Assembly: GCF_001051995.2 (NCBI RefSeq)
Contig: NZ_CP014646.1
Location: 1,178,001-1,242,000, forward strand
Direction of reading: 5' to 3'
DNA from: Thauera humireducens
GTDB taxonomy: Bacteria > Pseudomonadota > Gammaproteobacteria > Burkholderiales > Rhodocyclaceae
DNA length: 64,000 nucleotides
Shown here: in pieces, positions 36,265 through 45,600 of the stretch
How the letters are laid out: each line of letters opens with the position of its first letter
How positions within the stretch are numbered: position 1 is the first letter of the stretch
The notes under the pieces: generated by a model
The model's database searches: none
What the model was told of the DNA's origin: nothing
What the model saw: the letters and a program-made list of their open reading frames with translations, nothing else
Program-made: the position numbers and the translations under genes

Positions 36265-36528
36265 ATGCATGGCCGCCCTGTGACTTCGCCATCCGCCCCG
36301 CCCCAATCCGCCGACGCCGCGGCCCCGCAAGCAATCGACGCCTTGATCGCCCGCTGGCGGCACGCCGGCTGCACACTCACGCCCCGCGCCCGCGTGCAGG
36401 CAGCGCTCGATGCGACGAAAAAGCTGGGCATGCTGGCCCAGGAGGACGGCACGTATTGGCTGCAGGGGGTGACGGAGCTTCTTAGGGTGCTTAAGTGCAT
36501 CTACAAAAAACTTGCATTCACAAATTAA
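36265..36528 (+). CDS. Short hypothetical frame, possibly truncated by the brnTA insertion
   Basis: This is an 87-residue frame. The first 70 residues (APQAIDALIARWRHAGCTLTP and following) have the GC-rich codon use of neighbours. The last 15 (LLRVLKCIYKKLAFTN) are read from abruptly AT-rich DNA that continues into the brnT promoter. That suggests the 3' part of an older gene was replaced by the toxin-antitoxin insertion. It is not recognised and could be a decayed remnant. A GTG at 36280 is an alternative start. Confidence 0.4.
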   Translation: MHGRPVTSPSAPPQSADAAAPQAIDALIARWRHAGCTLTPRARVQAALDATKKLGMLAQEDGTYWLQGVTELLRVLKCIYKKLAFTN

Positions 36529-36540
36529 CGTATCTACATT
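36512..36540 (+). promoter_or_regulatory. Predicted sigma70-type promoter of brnTA
   Basis: TTGCAT (36512-36517) and TACATT (36535-36540) are separated by 17 bp in an AT-rich stretch and end 12 bp before the brnT ATG. The leader would be only about 6 nt, and no Shine-Dalgarno is seen. BrnA antitoxins autorepress such promoters in known systems. Confidence 0.45.
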
Positions 36541-36552
36541 AAAATAATCAAC

Positions 36553-36846
36553 ATGCGGCTGATCTGGGATGAGGCGAAGCGCCAGGCCAATCTGACCAAA
36601 CACGGGCTGGATTTTTCCGCAGCAGGCGAGGTGCTTGAGTCGCGCTATCGGCTGGAAATTCCAGTTCGACGCGCAGGCGAACGCCGCATGATGTCGATTT
36701 CTTACGCACTAGGCTTTCTGGCGGTACTGACGGTGGTACATATCGGGCGCGAAGGTGCAACGCGTGTGATCAGCTTTCGCCGGGCAAGTCGGGAAGAACG
36801 CGAGGTATACGATGAGTGGCTCGAAAACGAATGCGATGAAGCGTAA
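36553..36846 (+). CDS. brnT: BrnT family ribonuclease toxin
   Basis: This 97-residue protein has the BrnT pattern: IWDEAKRQANLTKHGLDFSAAGEVL at the N-terminus, a central RYRLEIPVRRAGERRMMSISY strand region and the late RVISFRRASREEREVYDEW motif. BrnT is a RelE-like RNase that blocks translation and is neutralised by BrnA. The 3' end overlaps brnA by 35 bp. Confidence 0.93.
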   Translation: MRLIWDEAKRQANLTKHGLDFSAAGEVLESRYRLEIPVRRAGERRMMSISYALGFLAVLTVVHIGREGATRVISFRRASREEREVYDEWLENECDEA

Positions 36847-37126
36847 GGCCGTGCTGGAGGCGGTCCGTGCCATGGCGCCGGCGCAGGATTTTGTGTGGGA
36901 CGGTTCGGATGAGGATGACCGCCCCGCTACTGCTGCCGAGTTGGCCGCAGGAGTCGAGGCTTCACGACGCAAGCGCGGACGTCCGGCCGGCTCGGGCACC
37001 AAGGAGCAGGTCGCTATCCGCATCGATCACGACATCCTCGAGGCCTTCCGCTCAGGCGGACCTGGATGGCAGACGCGAATGAATGACGCGCTGCGCGAGT
37101 GGGTCAAGACGCATCCAGCGCCTTGA
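36812..37126 (+). CDS. brnA: BrnA family antitoxin
   Basis: This 104-residue protein has an acidic toxin-binding N-terminal half and a C-terminal ribbon-helix-helix DNA-binding domain (KEQVAIRIDHDILEAFRSGGPGWQTRMNDALREWV). BrnA binds BrnT and represses the operon. The start lies inside brnT, typical for this pair. A second ATG eight codons in is also possible. Confidence 0.92.
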   Translation: MSGSKTNAMKRKAVLEAVRAMAPAQDFVWDGSDEDDRPATAAELAAGVEASRRKRGRPAGSGTKEQVAIRIDHDILEAFRSGGPGWQTRMNDALREWVKTHPAP

Positions 37127-37178
37127 TTGGCCGATCGGTCACGCATCGTCCCCAACTCCTGCACACCAAGTTTGCGCC

Positions 37179-37757
37179 ATGACCACCCCCTTCCTCCCCG
37201 TCGCCCTAGAACACGCCAGCCGCCTCATCAACCACGGCCCCACGGTGCTCGTCACCAGCGCCCATGGCGGGCGGCGCAACATCATGGCGGCGGCGTGGTC
37301 GATGCCGGTGGAGTTCACGCCGCCGCGGATCGCCATCGTGATCGACAAGCACACCTTCACCCGCGAGCTGATCGCGGCCAGCGGCGCCTTCGGTGTGTGC
37401 ATTCCGGGCGCGACGCTGGCCGACCTGACCTATGCAGTGGGCAGTTGCAGCGGGCGTGAGGGCGACAAGTTCGCACGCTTCGGCATCGACGCGACGAGCG
37501 GCCCGGTGCTCGGCGTGCCAGTGCTGGAGGCGGGCTGCGCGGCGTGGATGGAATGCCGCCTGATTCCCGAGCGCTACACCGAAGACGCCTACGACACCTG
37601 CTTTGCCGAAGTGGTCGCCGCCGCGGCGAACCCGGCAGTGTTCTCCGACGGCAAGTGGAACCTGCACGCCGATAACGCGGCGCTGCACACCCTGCACCAC
37701 CTCGGCGCCGGCAATTTCGCCTGCGCGGGCACGGTCATCCAGGCCAGGCCCTTGTAG
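37179..37757 (+). CDS. Flavin reductase-like FMN-binding split-barrel protein
   Basis: This is 192 residues from the ATG at 37179. The sequence shows the flavin reductase split barrel: PTVLVTSAHGGRRNIMAAAWSMPVEFTPPRIAIVI, then TRELIAASGAFGVCIPG and VGSCSGREGDKFARFGI. These proteins bind FMN and reduce it with NAD(P)H, or act as oxidoreductases. The partner or substrate is unknown. It follows brnTA and is probably a resident gene beside the insertion. Confidence 0.88.
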   Translation: MTTPFLPVALEHASRLINHGPTVLVTSAHGGRRNIMAAAWSMPVEFTPPRIAIVIDKHTFTRELIAASGAFGVCIPGATLADLTYAVGSCSGREGDKFARFGIDATSGPVLGVPVLEAGCAAWMECRLIPERYTEDAYDTCFAEVVAAAANPAVFSDGKWNLHADNAALHTLHHLGAGNFACAGTVIQARPL

Positions 37758-37822
37758 GCGTGGCGCCGCGCCTCGCGCGCAGGCGCACTTCCGCCTTCCA
37801 GCCCACAGCGCACCGACGCGGT

Positions 37823-39004
37823 TCAGGCCTCGGCCAAGCCGGCCACAGTAAGCTCGATCCGGCAGCGGACCAGTTCGGCGAGCACAGTCAGCCCCTGCTC
37901 GATTCCCGACTCGTCCGCATGGCTGAAGTTAAGCCGCATGGTGCCGTGGGCGGGCACGTCACCAGCGAAGAAGAGCTCACCCGGCATGAAAGCCACGCCG
38001 CGCTCGATCGCTTCGGGCAACAGCGCGCGGGTATCGATCGGGGCCAGCAGGTCGAGCCAGAAGAAGAGCCCACCGGGTGGCGTCTGCCAGCGCGCGAGAT
38101 CGCCGAAGTGGCGCTGCAGCGCAGCGGCAAAGAAGTCGCGCTTGCGGCGATAGGCGTCCACCACCCGCCGCATGCGCTCGGCGCGGTCCGGCGAGCGCAA
38201 TTGCGCCAGCACGACATGCTGGCTCACGCGGTTACTGTGCAGGTCGGCCGCCTGCTTCAGGCGCACCAGCAGCGGCATCAACTCGGGCGAGGCCACCAGG
38301 TAGCCCAGGCGCAGGCCCGGCGCGAGCGTCTTGGAGAAGGACCCCTGATAGATCCACGGCGCGCGTTCGAGCCGCGCGCACACTGGCGTGCGCTCGCAGG
38401 CATCGTAGGCCAGGTCGCGATACGGGTCGTCCTCGAACAGCGGCACGCCCAAGGTGTCACAGGCGCGCGCCAGGGCGTCGCGCTCGGCGGCGTCGTAACA
38501 GTGACCGGTGGGGTTCTGGAAACTCGGGATCGCGTAGGCCAGCGCAGGCGGCGCATCGGCATCGAGTCCGGCCAGCGCCTGCCGTGGCCGCAGCGGCGCA
38601 AAACGGGCGCCGAAGAAGCGGAAGACCTGAAGCGCGGCGAGATAGGTCGGTTCTTCCACCGCCACCATCGTGCCGGGGTCGATGAAGAGCTTCGCCACCA
38701 GGTCGATGCCCTGCTGCGACCCCGACAGCACCAGCACCTGTTCGGCCGTGCAGCGCAGGCCGATGGCGTTCACCTCGGCCGCGATCCGCTCGCGCAACGC
38801 GGGCTCGCCTTCGCTGGCCCCGTACTGCAGAACCTCGCGCGGCAGCGGCAGGCCCGACAGGTCCGGGAAGCTCTCGGCCGACGGCAAACCGCCTGCGAAC
38901 GAGATCATGCCGGGGCGATCGATGACTGCGAGGATCTCGCGGATCGCGGAGGGCTGGAGGCGTTCCACCCGCTCGGAGAGCTTGGGCTGCTGTCGGCTGT
39001 TCAT
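37823..39004 (-). CDS. PLP-dependent aminotransferase (fold type I, LysN/2-aminoadipate-like)
   Basis: This 393-residue enzyme has the expected class I/II features: ISFAGGLPSAESFP near the N-terminus, LSGSQQGIDL, the NPTG substrate loop in PSFQNPTGHC, DDPYRDLAY, and the PLP lysine in GSFSKTLAPGLRLGY. It most resembles MocR-type and LysN/aromatic aminotransferases. The substrate is not resolved. It is divergent from a marR gene, and the shared 62-bp region carries palindromic operators, so MarR probably controls it. Confidence 0.9.
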   Translation of the reverse strand: MNSRQQPKLSERVERLQPSAIREILAVIDRPGMISFAGGLPSAESFPDLSGLPLPREVLQYGASEGEPALRERIAAEVNAIGLRCTAEQVLVLSGSQQGIDLVAKLFIDPGTMVAVEEPTYLAALQVFRFFGARFAPLRPRQALAGLDADAPPALAYAIPSFQNPTGHCYDAAERDALARACDTLGVPLFEDDPYRDLAYDACERTPVCARLERAPWIYQGSFSKTLAPGLRLGYLVASPELMPLLVRLKQAADLHSNRVSQHVVLAQLRSPDRAERMRRVVDAYRRKRDFFAAALQRHFGDLARWQTPPGGLFFWLDLLAPIDTRALLPEAIERGVAFMPGELFFAGDVPAHGTMRLNFSHADESGIEQGLTVLAELVRCRIELTVAGLAEA

Positions 39005-39012
39005 GGTTAAAC

Positions 39013-39075
39013 GTCAATGTTGTTGACCTTTTTGCACGATAGGCGTGCCCGACCTATCATGTCAACATGATTGAC
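39013..39075. promoter_or_regulatory. Two GTCAA-N5-TTGAC operators plus a third palindrome in the aminotransferase/marR divergent region
   Basis: GTCAA-TGTTG-TTGAC lies at 39013-39027 and GTCAA-CATGA-TTGAC at 39061-39075. The two sites are identical in both half-sites and 48 bp apart, and the second covers the marR start codon. Between them is another inverted repeat, GATAGG-N9-CCTATC (39038-39058). The arrangement suggests MarR-type autorepression and control of the aminotransferase. Confidence 0.75.
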
Positions 39076-39528
39076 CCATTATTGCCTGCCGCCTTGATGC
39101 CTGACCCATTCGACGACAGGGACCCGCGCCGCGCGATCGAGCGCTTCTATTTCGCCTACCGCGCCTTCACCGCCGGTGCCGACCGCCTGCTGGAAGCGCG
39201 CGGGCTCGGGCGGGTCCATCACCGCATCCTCTACTTCGTTGGCCGCAATCCGGGGATGTCGGTCGGCGCGCTGATCGACGCCCTGGGCGTGAGCAAGCAG
39301 GCACTCAACGCGCCGCTGCGCATGCTGCTGGACAATGACCTGATCCGGGCCGAAACCTCGCCCGATGACCGCCGCGTGCGGCAGTTGTCGCTCAGCGCAG
39401 AGGGCCAGGCGCTCGAAGCGCAACTCACCGCGATCCAGACCGACCTGCTCGGCCGCGCCTTCGCCGATTGCGGCAGCGCTGCGACCGATGGCTGGCATGC
39501 CGTCATGAAACGGCTCGCCGCCAGCTGA
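39067..39528 (+). CDS. MarR family transcriptional regulator
   Basis: This 153-residue protein has the MarR winged-helix: VHHRILYFVGRNPGMSVGALIDALGVSKQALNAPLRMLLDNDLI, with the wing segment SPDDRRVRQLSLSAEG. Flanking helices would form the dimer interface. It is divergent from the aminotransferase gene; the twin palindromes between them are its likely operators. The ligand is unknown. The ATG at 39067 lies within the second operator; an ATG at 39097 is an alternative. Confidence 0.9.
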   Translation: MIDPLLPAALMPDPFDDRDPRRAIERFYFAYRAFTAGADRLLEARGLGRVHHRILYFVGRNPGMSVGALIDALGVSKQALNAPLRMLLDNDLIRAETSPDDRRVRQLSLSAEGQALEAQLTAIQTDLLGRAFADCGSAATDGWHAVMKRLAAS

Positions 39529-39548
39529 ACCGACCGGGCGCCGGCATC

Positions 39549-41345
39549 CTAGCCGGTCGCCATCATCAGCACCGGCGCACGCTCGCCGCCGGCGACCTTG
39601 ACGCCGCTGCCCGACTGCTTTGCCGCCTTCTTGGCGGCCGCTGCGGCGGACGCAACCTCCTCCGGCCCGAGGAAGCGGCCGTCGCTGACCGGTACCACCC
39701 CCGCTGCAATGGTGGTGAGCGGGAAGAAGACCTTGAAGCCGCGCCGGTCCTCGCTCTCGAAGCCATTACGGGCCAGTTCGCTGTCATCGAACAGTTCCCG
39801 CGCCCGGCGGTTGAAACTGTGCACGATGCGCTCGCAACGCTGCTGCCAGTCTTCGCTCTGGAACAGCACCACGAAATCGTCGCCTCCGACATGGCCGACG
39901 AAGTCCTGCGACAGGTCGGCATGCGCCACGATCAACTGCGCCGCGAGCTTGATCATCTCGTCGCCGCGCCAGTAGCCGTAGAGATCGTTGTAAGGCTTGA
40001 AGTTGTTGAGGTCGAAATAGGCGGCGGCAAAGCTCACGCCGGCGTCGAGCAGGCGGCGGATGTGCTCGGTGATGGGGATGTTGCCCGGCAGGAAGGTGAG
40101 CGGGTTGGCGTGGCGCGCTGCCTCGATGCGTCGCTCGGTGACGGCGCGCACCAGGCTCTCGCCGGTGGCCAGCCCGGCGTAGCGTCCGTCCTCGGTGAGG
40201 ATGAAGCCTTCGTACAGGTAGCGCTGGTCATCGCCGGTCAGCACCGCGATGAGCGAGTCGATCGGCGCGCTGGCTTCGACACGCAGCGGCGTGGCGTTCA
40301 TGAACAGGGTGCAGGGTCGGCGGCCGTAGATCTCACGCGAGTAGCGCTGCGCAAACTTGTCCACGAAGTTGCGCCGGTTAACCAGACCCACGGGATAGTA
40401 CTTGTCGACCACCGCCACCGCCTGCAGATCGGGATGGTCGGTGAAGAGCTGCATCAGGTCTTCGTTGCAGGCGCTCGCGGCAATGGTGGGCGCGGGCACC
40501 TTCAGGCGCCCGACCGTTTCGGCCATGTCCGGCCGCGGCGCGGAATTGGGCAGCACCGAGATCTTAGACGACTGCAGCACCGCCCGTGCCGCCTGGCAGA
40601 AGTCGGCGTCGGGACAGGCCGTGGGCCGCCCGAACAGGTAGCCCTGGCCGAAATGGCATCCAAGGTCGCGCAGCACGGCCAGTTCTTCGGCCTCCTCGAC
40701 CCCTTCGGCCACAAGCGGCGTGCCAAAGGCCGTGCACAGGTTGAGGATGGCGCGCACGACTTCGACGTTGCGGCTGTCACGATGGATGCCGCGCACGAAG
40801 AACTTGTCGAGCTTCACCACCTGCGGCTTGAGCTGTGCCCACAAGCGCAAGCTCGAGCGGCCGTCGCCGAAATCATCCAGCGCCAGTCCCACGCCCTGCC
40901 CGGCCAGGGCCGCAAAGGCGGTCTGCAGGGCGGCAGTGTCTTCCACGCGCTCGTGTTCGGTCAGTTCCAGGATCAGGCGCGCGGGTGACAGCCCGGCATC
41001 CACCGCGCACCGCAGCAGTTCGCCGCCGCCTTCGCGGCCAAACGCGGTGATGAGCGGCGCGCTGAGGTTCAGGAACAGCTTGCCCGGAAGCTGCAGCGCG
41101 GAGAATTCGCGAATGGCGCCCTTGCACGCGGCGATCTCGAGTTCGCTGGCCAGCCCGCAGTGCTTGGCCACCCGCAGCAGGTCATCCGGCCTTTCGAGCG
41201 CGCTGCCCGCCGGGCCGCGCATCAACGCCTCGTAGCCAAGCACCGTCGAGCGCGCCATATCGACGATGGGCTGAAAGACAAAGTGCAGTTTCTGCTGCTC
41301 AAGCAGCTTTCGCAAAGTTACGGCGAGTCCCGCATTGTGCAACAT
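39549..41345 (-). CDS. EAL-CBS-GGDEF c-di-GMP signalling protein
   Basis: This 598-residue protein has an N-terminal EAL phosphodiesterase domain with preserved catalytic motifs: YEALMRG, NLSAPL, ELTEHE, LDDFGDG, KLDKFFVRG and VAEGVEE. A paired CBS-like region follows at about 290-400, then a C-terminal GGDEF domain with variant GGDDF. The EAL residues look complete, so c-di-GMP hydrolysis is likely. The GGDEF domain may be regulatory or weakly active. There is no membrane segment. It is convergent with marR. Confidence 0.9.
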   Translation of the reverse strand: MLHNAGLAVTLRKLLEQQKLHFVFQPIVDMARSTVLGYEALMRGPAGSALERPDDLLRVAKHCGLASELEIAACKGAIREFSALQLPGKLFLNLSAPLITAFGREGGGELLRCAVDAGLSPARLILELTEHERVEDTAALQTAFAALAGQGVGLALDDFGDGRSSLRLWAQLKPQVVKLDKFFVRGIHRDSRNVEVVRAILNLCTAFGTPLVAEGVEEAEELAVLRDLGCHFGQGYLFGRPTACPDADFCQAARAVLQSSKISVLPNSAPRPDMAETVGRLKVPAPTIAASACNEDLMQLFTDHPDLQAVAVVDKYYPVGLVNRRNFVDKFAQRYSREIYGRRPCTLFMNATPLRVEASAPIDSLIAVLTGDDQRYLYEGFILTEDGRYAGLATGESLVRAVTERRIEAARHANPLTFLPGNIPITEHIRRLLDAGVSFAAAYFDLNNFKPYNDLYGYWRGDEMIKLAAQLIVAHADLSQDFVGHVGGDDFVVLFQSEDWQQRCERIVHSFNRRARELFDDSELARNGFESEDRRGFKVFFPLTTIAAGVVPVSDGRFLGPEEVASAAAAAKKAAKQSGSGVKVAGGERAPVLMMATG

Positions 41346-41548
41346 GTCTTTTCCGGTCTAAGAGGGACGCCGAAGTGTGCCGTGGTCAAATTAAGTTTCT
41401 ATGACCACAGCCCGCGCCGGGTCGACCAGCAGCATCGTCACCGTGACGTCCTTCACGCCGGCTTTGCTCCCGCAGCGCTTGTCTCCTACAACTGAAACAT
41501 GGTGCGCAGGCCTTGCTGCACCGGAAAACACAGACACGGGAGGGGGCG

Positions 41549-42559
41549 ATGACGATTCAGGTCGGCGGTCAATCGAAGCGGATCGGGCTGGCGCTGTCGG
41601 GCGGGGGATTTCGGGCAGCGGCGTTTCACCTTGGTGTGTTCCGCAAGCTGCAGGAAGCGGGCCTGCTGTGGAAGCTCGACCTGCTGAGCTGTGTCAGCGG
41701 CGGCAGCATCGCCGGCGCCTTCCTCGCCAGCCACTGGGGCGAGGATGACGCGCTGGACAAGCTGGAGCGTTATCTCGCGAGCACGTCGATCGCGGTCTCC
41801 TCGGTGATCGGCGGCGTGCTCGACCCCTTCCACAGCCGCCTCGACAAGCTGGCCGCCAGCTACGAGCGCGACCTCTACGGCAAGCGCGCGCTGGGCACGC
41901 TCAAGGACGGCCCGCGGCTCTACATCAACGCCACCAACCTCGGCACCGGCAACATGTTCTTCTTCGTCACCGGCGGCAACCTGCCGGCGGAGATGGGCGA
42001 ATGGCAACTGGGCGCCGCGCCCGCACACGACTTCCGCCTGAGCCGGGCGGTGGCGGCCTCGTCGGCCTTCCCGCCGGTGTTCCCGCCGCTGCGGGTCGAC
42101 CAGAGCGAATACCCCGCGGCCGGCGTCGACTACGTCACGCTGTCCGACGGCGGCGTGTATGACAACCTCGGCGTCAATCCGCTGCTGCGTGCGCGCAATG
42201 CGCTCGACTACGTGATCGTCAGCGACGCGGGCAAACCCTTCCGGGTCGACGAGCGACCGACCGAAGCCGGTTCTGCCGTGCTGGTCGCCGCGCTGGACAT
42301 CATGATGGAACAGGTGCGCGGCCTGCAGTTCAAGCGCCTCGAGTTGAACGCGGCCAAGGCGGGCGGCGCAAAGCCGGCGTGGTTCTCGATCGACAGCGAG
42401 GAAGGCCAGGCGCAGCCGGGCGATGCGGTGTTCGCTTCATCGATCGGCACCAACCTGAAGAAGCTCGCCCGCGCCGAGATCGACGTGCTCACCCGCCACG
42501 CGGGCGCGCTCCTGACCCATCGGCTGCACACCTACATGCCCGAACTGCTGGGCGGCTGA
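41549..42559 (+). CDS. Patatin-like phospholipase
   Basis: This is 336 residues from the ATG at 41549, which has a strong GGAGGGG upstream. It shows the patatin fold: oxyanion glycine loop LALSGGGFRAAAFHLG (residues 14-29), nucleophile serine in the elbow SCVSGGSIAG (Ser50), and the catalytic aspartate in LSDGGVYDNLG (Asp200). Both dyad residues are present, so lipid hydrolase activity is likely. It is followed 87 bp later by the CHAT-protease gene and then an MBL hydrolase, all on one strand. Patatin-like enzymes are common membrane-damaging effectors of conflict systems; whether this one is an effector is inferred from its neighbours. Confidence 0.88.
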   Translation: MTIQVGGQSKRIGLALSGGGFRAAAFHLGVFRKLQEAGLLWKLDLLSCVSGGSIAGAFLASHWGEDDALDKLERYLASTSIAVSSVIGGVLDPFHSRLDKLAASYERDLYGKRALGTLKDGPRLYINATNLGTGNMFFFVTGGNLPAEMGEWQLGAAPAHDFRLSRAVAASSAFPPVFPPLRVDQSEYPAAGVDYVTLSDGGVYDNLGVNPLLRARNALDYVIVSDAGKPFRVDERPTEAGSAVLVAALDIMMEQVRGLQFKRLELNAAKAGGAKPAWFSIDSEEGQAQPGDAVFASSIGTNLKKLARAEIDVLTRHAGALLTHRLHTYMPELLGG

Positions 42560-42646
42560 AGGCACAGGCACACGCTGACCGACGGCACGCCCCGCAGCGG
42601 CGGCATGCCGTCGCCCACCCCGATCCCGCCTGCAGGAGAGACTGCG

Positions 42647-45600
42647 ATGGACGACGATTTCGACTCCGCCCTCGTCGAGCCGCTGCTCCAGTTCGCCCAT
42701 GCCGACCCCGAGCCGCAGGTCTGCCTCGCTGCGCTCGAGGCGGTCACGCACTTTCCGCTCGACCGGCACCAGTGGCAGTCGGTTGCGGATGCGGCGTGGC
42801 GCGTCGTGCAATCCGAACCCGCTGCCTCACCGGCGCGCCGGGACGCGCTCGCCTTCGCCGCGCGAATTCCGCTGCGCTCGCTGCGCGAGCACCTGCGCAG
42901 CCGGGCCAACGACGACGCCGAGCCGGACCGCGACATCATCGCCGAGGCCCTTGCAGTCGTGGCCGACCCGAGCCGCATCGCGCCGCTGGTGGCCGGACTG
43001 GCTTCGGGGCATATGGAAAACTATCGCCCGCTGGCGGCCATGCCGCTGGAGGACAGCGGCGTGTCAGCCGCGGACCTGCCCGCACCGGGGCCACAGTACG
43101 GCGATGACGCGCACTTCTGGCGCGCCCTGTGCCTGGCGCGGCTGGGCGACTTCGCCGAACTGGGCGCGGTGTTCGCCAGCGACGACATCCTGCCCCCCCT
43201 GTTCTGGGGCGCGCCCTGGACCGCCTATGCCGCGGTCGAGGCCGTTCGCCCGGTTCCGGACGCAATGCGCGACCACCTGCTTGCCGTGCTCGCCCAGGTC
43301 GACGCCGACGAAGCCGCCGGGCGAATCAGCAACGGCGTGGCGCGCGCACTGCGCCTCACGGCCTGGGCCGCAACCGGAACGGCAGACGCCGAAGGCGGAG
43401 CGATGCGGCCACCGCATCCGCCGCACCCGGTCAGCCTGCCGCCCGAGTTCGACCCACCCGCGAAGGCGGCCGAGCTGGCTGAACGACAGCTGCAGGCAAC
43501 CGCGCCCGGGTTCGACGACGCCCAGGTGGGCTGGATGATCGCTCGCGAATCCGCAGGCGACTACATCCCCGCCCTGCTCGCCGTCGATCGCGCCAACCTG
43601 GCGCCCGAGGCGCGCGTTCGCCTGATACAGCTGATCGGATTCGCCGCCGATGCCCAGACCGGCCGCGCCCTGTCGCCCTATCGTGGCGCCGGCCCTGCCG
43701 CAGGCGGCGGCGAACGCCCTGCGCTGATCGAGGATCAGCACCAGGCTGCGGCCCCACCCATGGGCGGTCTGGATGAGTTCAGGGTCGCGGAAGAGGAAGG
43801 CGGCGGCAGCGGCTTCGAAAGTCTGGACGAGGGCTTCGATGACCGCGATGCCGGCTGTGTCGTGGACCTGGACGGCATCGGCGCATCCGTCTCACGCGGC
43901 GGCCATGTCGCCACGGGGCACGTTGCCGCCGGACAGGTGACGGCGGACGCGACATCGCTGCAGGAGCAACCCGACGCGCAGGACAAGCGCCGCGTCAACG
44001 CCCTGCTGCTGCATGACGAGCGCAGCCACCACTACTTCGTCGCCGGTGCCACCAACACCGTGCGTTGCTGGATCGGCCTGCCGCAGGCCGGCATCCCGAC
44101 CGCCAACGCCACGATTCCACAGCTGAGGCTGCCGCCCGAAGGCCTGGAGCTGGTCGTCGAGCTATGCTGGATCGGCAAGCGCGATGGCCAGCCCGACCGC
44201 CACGGCAACGGCCCGGCCGGCCGTCTGCATCTGCCGGCCAAGCGTACCGCGCGCAGCGAGGACTGCGATCTCGGCATCGACGTCCCCGCCGACATCGACC
44301 GGCTCGAGGCGGACATCGTGTTCACCTTCATGGGCAAGGTCTTCGAGGCGGTGCGCGTGAGTGCGCCGGTACTGCCCGTCGGCACCACGGAAGACGGACT
44401 GGCCGCGCCGTCGATCGAGGTGCAGTTCGGTCAGCGCGAGGTGATCCGCCTGCAGGAACGCACACCGGTCAGCGCCACGCTCACCTTCGGCCCCGGCTAC
44501 ATGCAGATGTTCGACGGCAGCGGCGGCAAGATCTTCGACCTCGGCAACACGACGCCGCTCACCACCTTCCTCAACGAACAGCTGTTCCTGAAGGAAGCCT
44601 CGCTGGTGCGCCGCCGCAGCCAGCAAGGCGTGCAGGAAGGCGAGGCGCTGCTCGACGTCGACGACCCGGACGTGATCGAGCTGTTCGGCAACCTCGCACG
44701 CCACGGCGCTGCGCTGTACCAGAAGCTGCGCGGACAGGGCTTCAGCGACCCCGGCGACCGCATCCAGCTCATCAACAAGGACGAGAGCCGCCACGTGCCG
44801 CTCGAGTTCGTCTATGACCGCGGTTTCCCCAAGAAGGGCGCGCGTTTCTGCAGCGGCTGGCGCGAAGCGCTGACCGGCGACGGCTGCCGCTGCCCGAGCT
44901 GCGATGCCACGGGCGGGACCACCGGTGGCAGCTGGAGCGAAACCATCTGCCCGCTCGGCTTCTGGGCGATCCGCAAGGTCATCGAACGCTTCGACAGCGC
45001 GCACTTGCAGGATCTGTCGCTGCCCGCGTGGCGCCGGCGCGACCTGCGCCCGCTCGACGCCGCGCTGTGCGCCAGCACCGATCGCGTGCCCGCCGAAGAA
45101 CGCGCCGCCCTGCGCGAAGCGCTTGCCCAGAGCGTCACGGCCCCCACCATTGCCGCGGACTGGGACGAGTGGGAGCGCACACTCGCGGCGAAAAGTCCGC
45201 CGCTGCTGATCCTGCTCGCCCACCACGATCTCGACGCCGGCCTCGACTACCTGGAGATCGGCGACAAGACGCTCGACGAACACCGGCGCTGGCGCTACCG
45301 CCCGCAGCTCAATGAGGCGCTGATCAACCCCGCCGCCATCGAACCCGGCCCCATCGTGCTGCTGCTCGGCTGCATGACCGCGACCGATGTCGCCGAGACC
45401 GGCTATGGCAGCCTTGCCAGCAACTTCAAGGATTTCCACGCCAGCCTGGTGCTGGGCACCATGGCCAAGGTGCTCGGCCGCCACGCCGGTCCACTCGCCT
45501 GCGAACTGCTCGCCGAACTGGCGGCGGTCGACACGCCGGACGCCGACTTCGGCAGCGTGCTGCGCCGCGTGCGGCGGCGCATGCTGGCGCACGGCTTCCT

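Noticed and set aside
41436..41446. GTCAC-C-GTGAC palindrome upstream of the patatin gene as an operator
   Set aside because: It is a single short 5-bp repeat without a second copy and far from an identifiable promoter; chance is likely in GC-rich DNA.
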